NCBI RefSeq assembly: GCF_024199795.1
Contig: NZ_JANADK010000001.1
Coordinates: forward strand, 496,001-560,000
Source: Bradyrhizobium sp. CCGB01
Lineage (GTDB): Bacteria; Pseudomonadota; Alphaproteobacteria; Rhizobiales; Xanthobacteraceae
Direction: 5' to 3'
DNA: 64,000 bases
Under the pieces are notes generated by a model. It did not search any database and was not told where the DNA came from. It worked only from the letters and a program-made list of their open reading frames with translations. The position numbers were made by a program, and so were the translations under genes. Shown one piece after another: positions 47,801 to 55,300 of this stretch (its first letter is position 1; each line of letters begins with the position of its first letter).

Positions 47801-49111
47801 CAACATGGCAGGCGCTTCAGGATCGGCAGTTGCCGGCGGTCTGTAAGATATCTGACGGCGCAGCAACTCCTGCCAACTGTTTTCCCGCGGCTCCCATACA
47901 ATGTAGGGGCCCCAAGCCGCGGAACTTGCAATTGTATTCCATAACGTCGGATCCACCCAGATGCGTCCCTCGCGTCCCGCATGTTGGCAGAGATATTTCC
48001 AGCTAACCCAAAACATTGGCGGTTTGGTAATCGTTACAGTTTCCCGGGGCAGCAATCCTGCACGCGCCTTCAATGCAACGAGATCACTTGTCAGATCGGG
48101 TGACTCACCCACAAGCTTCATCAAATTAGCAACTACTTCGCGCGCGACGTCTTCCGGTTTATTCTTCGGGTCCACTTCCAGCTCGCGGCCCGTGGCCAAA
48201 TCTTCTTGAGGGTTATCTGAGCGTTCGGCGGCCTCGAGATAAAGGTGCAGCCCCGTAATTCCGGCGATTGGATTTTCGTATTTTCCCCAAAGCAGATTGT
48301 CGATCAGGTTCTGAGAGACGAAGATCGGCTGGGTCGTTTGCAGCGCATTGCGTGCCACCTCGATCGTTTCATAGTGGTCGAAATACACCACGGAACTCTT
48401 GGGGGGTGACATCTGGATCGATACGTCGATCCACTCGTGGCGCGCAGCGTCGCCTTCAGAGCTGGAGCGCGCGCTCAGCCAGTTGCGTCTACGCAGGAAT
48501 ATCCTGGTTTGCCATTTAGGTGCGATCGGAATGGTCTGCCTGACGGTTTGAGCTCCGTCGGATACTTCGAGCAGATAGCATCCGGGTATATAGGGGAGCC
48601 AGATAGCGCCCCACCGCTCCCGTCCTATCTGACTGACGGTGCTGTTGCTTTGCGCGATGTTGTAGGCCAGGTCATCGCGGCGCCATGGCATAACTCGCAG
48701 ACCGCTCAATGGATGAGCGCAGATCGCGCCTTCAGTGATGTGATGGCCCATGATCAGCAGGCCTGGTTCGTCGGCGCGGTCCGAAAACACGGCATCATGG
48801 CCAGGTTCGCTGGCCGTCCGAGTTGTGAAGGCCGCGGTCGCGAGCGCTTCGACCTTGCTACCGTCGGGGCCCAGCATTGGACCGATGGGCGCAATCGCCG
48901 GGAATTCGTTGACCGGGAGAGAGACACCCTGATCAGAGTCGAGGTCCAGCAGTTGCTCCACAGTGCCCCCGCCTCGCGCAACCTTGACCTTGTACAGCCC
49001 GCGGTTCAAGTCGACGCTTATGTCACCCACGCCGCGGTGAATGACTTGCAGTTTCGCATCCATGACGAGAATTTGTGCGTCGGCATGGCTTGATACGGTG
49101 AGTCTAGGCAA
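44807..49111 (-). CDS. Trypsin-like protease / two-HKD phospholipase D fusion, 1434 residues
   Basis: Order: an N-terminal beta domain (about 1-60), a long unrecognised region to about 500, a trypsin-fold domain with triad His655 (VVTNSHVAEL), Asp712 (QVADIAFLKI) and Ser800 (LGGNSGSAV), an Ala/Pro-rich linker (about 855-880), then a phospholipase-D-like domain with two HxK motifs: His1124/Lys1126 and the full HTKGMIVD (His1343, Lys1345, Asp1350). No signal peptide is evident. Start is TTG at 49111, with a perfect GGAGGTGA before it, overlapping the caspase stop. A second strong ribosome binding site (AAGGGGAAG) precedes an in-frame ATG at 47590 (residue 508), so a separate 927-residue protease-PLD protein may also be made. 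PLD-like domains may act as nucleases or lipases. Confidence 0.8.
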   Translation of the reverse strand: MPRLTVSSHADAQILVMDAKLQVIHRGVGDISVDLNRGLYKVKVARGGGTVEQLLDLDSDQGVSLPVNEFPAIAPIGPMLGPDGSKVEALATAAFTTRTASEPGHDAVFSDRADEPGLLIMGHHITEGAICAHPLSGLRVMPWRRDDLAYNIAQSNSTVSQIGRERWGAIWLPYIPGCYLLEVSDGAQTVRQTIPIAPKWQTRIFLRRRNWLSARSSSEGDAARHEWIDVSIQMSPPKSSVVYFDHYETIEVARNALQTTQPIFVSQNLIDNLLWGKYENPIAGITGLHLYLEAAERSDNPQEDLATGRELEVDPKNKPEDVAREVVANLMKLVGESPDLTSDLVALKARAGLLPRETVTITKPPMFWVSWKYLCQHAGREGRIWVDPTLWNTIASSAAWGPYIVWEPRENSWQELLRRQISYRPPATADPEAPAMLGSRRREGDKSSSLKLQFLDEENVAASLGVPFSVTNASLREHRRRPRPLARVSSTTDTFASGRSTTVKGKNMAHPIQFGLTPEKISNWLQNLERFDPDLAKSINARAAAMQPAARQMMGLEAAVAEAAPSLDVPITIETMVRPGRPVVPIKADTVVGSPAFIEPPDGVMMVQRLLAAADKIKPVIPLVGRIDVANFPRNTSFIGTGWLIAPDIVVTNSHVAELIGRRDGRRFTFLPGRFGDPIVTTVNWKHEMDSDSSIASPVESIIFIESRQVADIAFLKIGRRSDGAQQDRVLLADTDAAAGTSVAVIGYPARAGEDVIPDQAWMERVFGGRYDVKRAAPGVVMPNSRGWATHDCTTLGGNSGSAVIDLATGRAVALHFAGAYVLENYAVPASTIRNYLKRRPWETPETIVTDRSSGQAIAGVTQAPPPAAAAATGQAASVSITLPLTITVSIGTPVAGSGIAQAAAATETASIEDAVRRFAAAFRGDGILTVRSGLVVSNGEFTETSCVNVVTHPDKIAAVRARVPAAYLGHPVDVRMAGIVDMLGGADLVSEAAVTSIAYNDDDRTGANFSFAQVNEEMELTCCVGPERSWSVLSDYIAKAKGRMVSSMYEFHAEHIADAIQERLESGIKMDLALDNATRVTRAGVGDGDFNRKTVFRNWARNFNFDRIYVPEGSNGLIADSYHIKVTVDDDDRFWLSSGNWKNSSQPYIDPADLNDLQAIRAKKGNREWHVVIKNKSLATRYRSHILADLEFSKENGGTEEAVIEDVLVDVPLAIEESIAFELEARAASRIFDPITINRRVKVKPLLTPDRRGKVYTDAVLDLIESAEDELLFQIPYINSFKESAAGNLEKLVKALIRKSKEIDTVRVILRSDHGTWIPCAEDLKKRGLSLNKCLRHLPSTHTKGMIVDGKRCLVGSHNWSGNGVTLNRDASLLFDDSDVAQYYREAFELDWDRASRPVIPESAITEAPRIADPESAVPQGFRRTTLEEFLEG

Positions 49112-50132
49112 GAATCACCTCCGCAGCGATTCCTGAGGCAATTTCAAACAGCCGCGAGAAGCCTGGTGCCTGAGCCCGATAGATGCCAAGCCCGAGCGGC
49201 AGCGTCACGGCTCCATTCGCGATCGCTCCGCTTGCGATCCGCCGTCCGTCCGTATCCCAGATATCGAGAACGACGCCATCGGCGAGCGCAGCCTTGAAGA
49301 CATATTTGGGAAGCGGGACGCTGGCGAACTCAAGTTCTGCCCGCTCCGGAAACATGGGATCGACCGGATGCTCGTTGCCTGAGTCAGCGACCACGCTGCT
49401 ACCGACAACCCCATGCGGATTCTTGAAATACGAGATCAAACCCGAGGTGCGAACCACGCCGTCACCGTGCGCGGCCGCACCGCCAAGACCCCGCAAAAGC
49501 CTGTTGGTGAAAAGCCCCCCTATCTCGCCCTTGGGACCGATGGGGCCTTCGAAAGACTCGAGCGTCGGGCCAGCTGCGAATCCCATGACCACCTTGCCGC
49601 GGCCGTCCTGACGTGCGGCCGTCTTCTTCAGCAACGGCTTACCGCCATCGTAAAGAAACGTGCGCGTGGCGCAGCAATCCATGAAGAGCACGTACTCATC
49701 GAAGTAGAGCTGGTCGGCGAACCAATCGATCCAGGAGGTGGCCTGAATGTTCGGAATCCAGCTATCGCCAAGCGCATTGGCCGTAATGAGGGCCAAATTT
49801 CTGGGCTCGGGCATGAAACCGTGCCCGGCCATATAAACGTATAGTCTTCTGCCGAGCCGCTGAATTGGTTTGCCCTGCGATTCAGCAAGATAGCTTATAA
49901 AGCCCTGCGTCACGTCATCCGGCGTGGGGCGCATGTCGGAAACGGTCCACGAGTTGTTTCCGGTCCCGTCCGACGTAATCAGCGTTACGTGCGCCTTTGC
50001 AGACGTCACGAGCCAATCCGCCATCCGCTTGGCGTCCCAGACTGGTCCTAAAAGCGGCTTGAGGCCAAGCTTTGGATAACTCGCGATCCCCACTACCAGA
50101 GCGCGATCGGGATCGGTCGGGGTGGGGGGCAT
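49104..50132 (-). CDS. Caspase-like cysteine peptidase (C14 fold)
   Basis: A 342-residue protein. Residues 1 to about 245 form a caspase/metacaspase-like domain: ALVVGIASYPKLGLKPLLG at the first strand, the catalytic histidine in VYMAGHGFM (His104) and the catalytic cysteine in LFMDCCATR (Cys154). The C-terminal 70 residues form a small beta domain (VVLDIWDTDGRRIASG, LPLGLGIYRAQAPG) that resembles the first 60 residues of the downstream trypsin-PLD protein. Bacterial caspases often serve as activated effectors in defence or death systems. It is 9 bp downstream of the astacin-like gene and overlaps the trypsin-PLD start by 8 bp, so these are one transcript. Confidence 0.82.
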   Translation of the reverse strand: MPPTPTDPDRALVVGIASYPKLGLKPLLGPVWDAKRMADWLVTSAKAHVTLITSDGTGNNSWTVSDMRPTPDDVTQGFISYLAESQGKPIQRLGRRLYVYMAGHGFMPEPRNLALITANALGDSWIPNIQATSWIDWFADQLYFDEYVLFMDCCATRTFLYDGGKPLLKKTAARQDGRGKVVMGFAAGPTLESFEGPIGPKGEIGGLFTNRLLRGLGGAAAHGDGVVRTSGLISYFKNPHGVVGSSVVADSGNEHPVDPMFPERAELEFASVPLPKYVFKAALADGVVLDIWDTDGRRIASGAIANGAVTLPLGLGIYRAQAPGFSRLFEIASGIAAEVILA

Positions 50133-50141
50133 GTTACGGAT

Positions 50142-50870
50142 TCACGCGAAGGGCGAACGCGGACCATAGGCTTGAAGAATGAGTGCCTTGTCCTGTTCGG
50201 TCAAACGCGAGTTGAATGGCGTTGTAAATCCGTTGTTCGTCCATCGTGGCGGGATAGGGTACATCATGATGGAAAGCGGATCCACGTCGGTGGCAAATAT
50301 TTCGTCCGGTCGAAATTGAGCGAACATGTTGGCCTGGATGGTCGCATCATCCCAATTTTGAGTGCGTTTCAAATCGGAAACGACGTTGGGAACGTTCCAA
50401 TCGATTCTTTGGCTTGGATTGAGATGCTCATGGATCAGGCCAAGCGCGTGACCAAATTCGTGAAGCACCACGGATTGAGCTTTTTCCTCCTGAAGGTCGA
50501 CGGTCATCCAGCCAAGATTCATCGTTGCAGCGTTGCTATCGACGCCGCGCCCGTAGCTCCCCAAAACGGACCACGATCCCTTGTCCGGTCTGAAGGAAAT
50601 CCGGATGTTGGCTTGCTTAGGGTCGCGCGGTGTGTCGATCCAGAACTCGAACGTAAAATCGGCTTTACTTTCTGTCGGCCAGCGTTGCGCGATGGCTTCG
50701 ACCCGTCGATGTAACGCGATAGATCCTTCGAGGAAACCGACGGTCAGGCGAGCGCCCCGGCCCCAAAAAGCACGATTAAGCATTGCGGCGCGCGCATTGA
50801 ATCCGCGGCGAGCCGTTGGTGAAGCCTGCTCGACGTGATCGATGGTGGAGCAAAAATGCGTGTCGTCCAT
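50142..50870 (-). CDS. Astacin-like (M12A) zinc metallopeptidase
   Basis: A 242-residue peptidase with the full astacin motif VLHEFGHALGLIHEH: His137, Glu138, His141 and His147. The Met-turn is LSIMMYPIPP (Met202/203), with Tyr204 as the possible fifth ligand. The N-terminus has no signal peptide; most astacins are secreted, so a cytoplasmic one beside a caspase and a trypsin is unusual. Substrate unknown. It is the third gene of the leftward operon, 21 bp after the membrane cysteine-peptidase-like gene. Confidence 0.85.
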   Translation of the reverse strand: MDDTHFCSTIDHVEQASPTARRGFNARAAMLNRAFWGRGARLTVGFLEGSIALHRRVEAIAQRWPTESKADFTFEFWIDTPRDPKQANIRISFRPDKGSWSVLGSYGRGVDSNAATMNLGWMTVDLQEEKAQSVVLHEFGHALGLIHEHLNPSQRIDWNVPNVVSDLKRTQNWDDATIQANMFAQFRPDEIFATDVDPLSIMMYPIPPRWTNNGFTTPFNSRLTEQDKALILQAYGPRSPFA

Positions 50871-50891
50871 TGTCGGAACTCCGCTTGTGGC

Positions 50892-51830
50892 TCAAAAATT
50901 CCTCGACGCATAAACGATCTTGTCCTTGTCTTCCGCCCGGAAGCACTGGCTTATCGGGGCTCCGCTGCCGCCCTTACTCGCCACATTCGAATCGGTGCTT
51001 CCCCAATAGCCGGCCGGTGCCCAGCCTGCGGGGTTCAGTGCGCCTGCCACGACGACCGCGACGTGCCCTTCTAGACGCGGCTCGGTGAAGTCTCCCGATT
51101 TGATTCCGGCGATAACGAACTTCCCCTGCGTCGCCGCATCACGGGCAGCGGGACCGTTCGCAATGCTCGTCCAACCGGCGCCCTTGATCTCGTCAACGAT
51201 TTGATCGGCGGTACCACTCAATGTGATATTGAGCTGCCTGGCGACTTCGATGGCGAAGAAGTTGCAAGCGTCCTTCTTTTCCGGCCAAACTGCCTTGCAG
51301 GTATCGATGACCTTTTGGCTGTTCGGGTTTGGCGCTGCCATCGTCGGTGGGGCTGCCATCGCGGGCGGCGGGGCCAGCGCGGACGCCACCGGCTTGGCGG
51401 CGTCCGGGGCCAGATAAAAATTCTGCACCGTGCCCGGGTTTTGACCATGGAAGCGTGGCGAGTATCCCGGCGGCTCAATGTCCATCGCCGCTACGGTACC
51501 GCGCACATCCTGGCCATAGCCATAGTCGGGTCCTGGGTTGCGCCTACGCCCATCGAGAAACCAATCGGCGCTGAAGTTATCCGAGACGCCAACAAGAATG
51601 ATCAATACCAGGAAGTACAGGAAGAAGCCCACTGCAAGCCCGATCCCGTAGGCACCGAACAAGTCTGTACTTGAATCGAAAAGCTTGAGAACAGCAGCGC
51701 CACCAATGGTTCCTACGACAGTCGTAATGTCGCTAATCTGTACATCGCCTTTGCGATATCGATTGATGTAGTACAAGTACCAACCGAGTATCATCCCGAA
51801 AGCAAAAGCCCCGTAAGTCTTCAGATCCAT
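50892..51830 (-). CDS. Membrane protein with a C-terminal NlpC/CHAP-like domain
   Basis: A 312-residue protein. Two or three N-terminal membrane segments (about residues 7-21, 36-50 and 62-82) are followed by a Pro/Ala-rich linker (about 145-168). The C-terminal 140 residues look like a papain-fold amidase/peptidase: a cysteine at the start of a helix in KKDACNFFAIEVARQL and a histidine in LEGHVAVVVAG, with a later asparagine or aspartate possible. The fold assignment is by pattern only. It is the second gene of the leftward operon; its start is 1 bp from the stop of the upstream small membrane gene. Whether the domain faces the periplasm or cytoplasm cannot be decided from sequence. Confidence 0.55.
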   Translation of the reverse strand: MDLKTYGAFAFGMILGWYLYYINRYRKGDVQISDITTVVGTIGGAAVLKLFDSSTDLFGAYGIGLAVGFFLYFLVLIILVGVSDNFSADWFLDGRRRNPGPDYGYGQDVRGTVAAMDIEPPGYSPRFHGQNPGTVQNFYLAPDAAKPVASALAPPPAMAAPPTMAAPNPNSQKVIDTCKAVWPEKKDACNFFAIEVARQLNITLSGTADQIVDEIKGAGWTSIANGPAARDAATQGKFVIAGIKSGDFTEPRLEGHVAVVVAGALNPAGWAPAGYWGSTDSNVASKGGSGAPISQCFRAEDKDKIVYASRNF

Positions 51831-51831
51831 C

Positions 51832-52101
51832 TCATTCCCCCAGAAAAATACTTCGATTCGACATCCTGATTGAGTATCGCAACATCGTCAGCGCTGCGGC
51901 GCCTGTCATCAATCCGGCAATGCAGTGCAGCAGGCCCGGATAGCCGGTGTAATTCCAGGCGAGCAGAAGGGCCAACGTCCAGAAAAAGATCGCGAAAAAG
52001 AGCGCGCGCCAACGAAATCGCGAAGGGTCAGGCGGACAGTGTACGGACACAGTGAGCCACCCGACGACCAATCCCAGTGTGATCGCTCCCGCCAGCTCCA
52101 T
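51832..52101 (-). CDS. Small membrane protein, 89 residues
   Basis: Three hydrophobic segments (about residues 4-20, 32-49 and 57-76) suggest a small integral membrane protein. No family is recognised. It is the first gene of the leftward operon and abuts the next gene, and it reads away from the giant-protein gene across a 221-bp gap. The composition and tight spacing support it being real. Confidence 0.6.
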   Translation of the reverse strand: MELAGAITLGLVVGWLTVSVHCPPDPSRFRWRALFFAIFFWTLALLLAWNYTGYPGLLHCIAGLMTGAAALTMLRYSIRMSNRSIFLGE

Positions 52102-52246
52102 CGAATTCCAAATGGATGCGTGAAGACGAAGGTGTCGAACACCCGCCCTCGGTCCAGACCCAAGATTATCCGTCGAGACAGTCCAATTTTCTTGATTTCA
52201 ATGTAAGGTAGTCTAGGTCCGTTTGACTTCGGTTTGCAACGGAAAA

Positions 52247-52287
52247 TTGAACTGCGGCGATTTTTGTGCGTCAATGTCCGTCGGACA
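52247..52287 (+). promoter_or_regulatory. Putative promoter and palindrome before the giant gene
   Basis: TTGAAC at 52247-52252 could be a -35 box with a weak -10 (GTCAAT, 52270-52275) 17 bp later. A perfect palindrome TGTCCG-T-CGGACA follows at 52275-52287, where transcription would start. This is speculative; the gap is the only place for promoters of both divergent operons. Confidence 0.3.
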
Positions 52288-52322
52288 TATTGCGTCCGGC
52301 TCGCGTCTCGGGGGAGGAGGCG

Positions 52323-55300
52323 ATGGTTCTTGCTTTTCGTCTTTATGGGTTTTTCCAATGGCCACCGCTTCCAGATCCGCCCGACCACGACGTGCCACCG
52401 AAGCTGCAGGCGGGCATGGTCGAAATTCACTTCGATCAGCTCAAGACCAATCCGGTGAACCCGACGCCGGAAGATCTGGAATACAAGGCCTTCCTGCGGT
52501 GGCGGCCCGGCACCGTTCAGCCGGACAGCGGTCCGGCCGAGCTTCCGAAAAAAGCGGACAATGTCTATTCGATCCCCGAGCCGAGCTCGCGCTTCAATGA
52601 CGCGGACGAAACTCTATTGTGGATATTCGATCCGGCAAAAAAAGGAGAGCGAAAGCTGGCGTTCCGCGGCGCCTTCCTGTTTGAACAGTATCTCGATAGC
52701 GCGCCAAAAGCTCCCGAAACGGTTTGGCCTCTGGTGCGCGAATGCCGATACAACACCAATGAGCCGACGTATTTTTCCACGCTGATCATCGGCCAAAGCG
52801 GGAACGACAATTTTCGCTTCGACCTCCAATTGCCGGTGCCCTTCCCGCAAACGAGCCGATCCGCACCGGGAGAGCTCAACCCAGCAACTCTGCCGCTTTC
52901 GACGGTGTACCTGCCTAGGCGAAAAGAGCGGACCGCACTGACCCGCATCAACGTGCTGGTTATGGGGGCCTCGGGCCGAAAGCGGACCAGAACGTTCGAG
53001 CAGAACGAGTATTTCAATGTCAGTGCAGCCGATCGCCGGCTTGGCCTGTTTGGTTTCAGTTCGGGAGGGAATGAGAGCTCGAGAGGCTTTGCTGTTTGTC
53101 GCGGGAATTTCGTCAACGGTCATACGCCGGTCCTGGTCAAGCACTTCTGGCCAGATCCAAATCTCGGCAACAGGGTCATGGAGACCAACTTTGTTCTCCA
53201 GATCCTGCGGCGCTTCGGTTTCAGATTTCATCCCGAAGATTTCACGGGACTCGCTCTTGGCAGCCGCGATGAGAAAGACCTCAGCATACGATTTCCACGA
53301 CCGCTCGACGAAGCCGAAAAGAGCACGGAAGGAAACAGAAGGGGGAGTCTCGTCTATCGGCTCGCGGTCGCGACACGCTCGCACGGCGAATCCGACGACC
53401 TGAGCTGGGATGCCGATGGCTTCGGATTTAGGTTGCAGGAGGAGATTGGAGGAGTCCTGCGGATCGATTCCCCGAAGGTCTTCGCCGACGTTACACTGTC
53501 CTGGTCCATTCCAACCGATAAGATATGGGCGAAGGATCGCAGGTCCGACTGGACGCTACGACATACCCTGCGCTTTCACTGGACCGAGACGCTCGGTAGT
53601 GGACCGTTGGCCGCAAGGGCGGATCTTGATGAAAGCGGAGACTATCACCGGGGGACGCTGAGCGAGGCGGCCGCTGCAATGACGGCGCTGCAAGTTGCGC
53701 TTCGCCAGGCCGAGGGCGGGCAGCCGCAATCGCTTCTGCCGAATCTGTCGGTCGACGTGGACGACCAGACGGTGCGCTTCGGGCTGTCGCTTCCTGCGAT
53801 GGAGCTCCCGGATCGCACAAGCACAACTCCTTTCGATATCGAAGGTTTGTTGCTGGCGGGATCAGATGGCCCGCTGCGACGGCCGGCGCGTCTCTCGCTG
53901 GCCGACGCGCGGGATCTCTTACCCAGTGAGACATCATCCGATCTTCGGCTGTCTGCGACGTTTCCGGCGTTCTTTCTCGGCGAGGCTCAAAAGCGTCGCT
54001 TGCCGCTTCTTTTGTCCACGGACCGGGAATGGGTGAACTCCGATATCCAGTTCGATCCGAACCAGGTCCGATATTTCGCTTCCTTCAAAATGCGCTGGGG
54101 ACAGAAGCCGGCAAAGGCCAAGTTCGCCGGACGCCTTTCCTCTCTGCAGTTTGGCTTCGACACAGAAACGGTCTTGCATCAAAGCGATGGCGGGACCGAC
54201 GAGAGCAACAGGCCCGACAGGTTGAAAACCGGCGGACCGGGCGTACGATTCGCCGGCCGCACCGGCGGTGCGCGCCTCGTCAGCAAGACGCCGACGGCTG
54301 TCTCTTTGTCGGCCAAGCTCGGCGTCGAAGCGATCCAGCCAGTTGGCGTCGATATTCCCCGCAGCGACCGCACCGGACGACCGGGGCCATTGCTTATTCC
54401 GCTCGGGAGTGAGGATGAAGCCGCCGGTTTCGTGCTGGAGTTCGAGGAGCAACTCTCCGCCACTCATGACCGGTTGCTGACTGCAAGCATCTACGATCAG
54501 AACGCCGAAACGAGCGGACGAGACTACGTCCTGCTCTCTCAGGAGCCGTTTTCGGTATTGCGTTTCACCGAAGCACGCATCGGCGCGCGGGGGGATGCCG
54601 CCAATGCTGCCGTAGCGGCCTATTCCAGCGACGACCGCATCTGGACGTTGAAGCAGGTGGCGGAGCATTATCATTACACTTTGCCACCACAGGTGATCGG
54701 CGAAAGTGCCGACAAGCCGCGCAGATTGCATATCCACGATCTACCTGAGGGGACCGTTGCCGCCAGGCGCCCGGTACCACCGTTCGACGATGACGCTCCT
54801 GCCCGGGACATCAATCATCCGGAGTACGATCCGAAGCTCTGGCATGACCTTCATCGCAGGGCGGTTGAATTTCGGCTGACACCATCGACCGAGATATGGG
54901 TCCGCCCGAGTGACGTTGAACGCGGCTATTTCATGCCCGCGTGGGAAAGCTACGAATTGTTTCGTCAGCGCGGCGAAGCAGGGCTAGGCGTGCGCCTGGC
55001 TGCCTTGCGTGGCGAGTTCCTCTATGGCCTTGCCGTCGGCATTGACGTCGCGCGCGAGGGCGGCGTGGCGCGTCAGGCTCGGGTTGCCGAAATCCAGGCG
55101 CTGACCGGAAGCGTGCTGGGCGAACCGCGCCACGACTCCGCTGGAGCGCTCGCCAAGCGCTGGAATGCGCTGGCGAGTGCGGTCTCGCGAAGACCCGAGC
55201 GGCTCGAGGTCTGGGCCTTCGATCCGGGGTCGGCGGTCGATTTCGCGCCGGCGCGCTTCTCCGATGGCGTTACCTTTGCGCTTCGCAGCACCGCGTTGCA

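Noticed and set aside
48437..49093. A + strand frame of 218 codons opposite the trypsin-PLD gene
   Set aside because: Shadow of the leftward gene, whose start has a perfect ribosome binding site and which overlaps the caspase gene.
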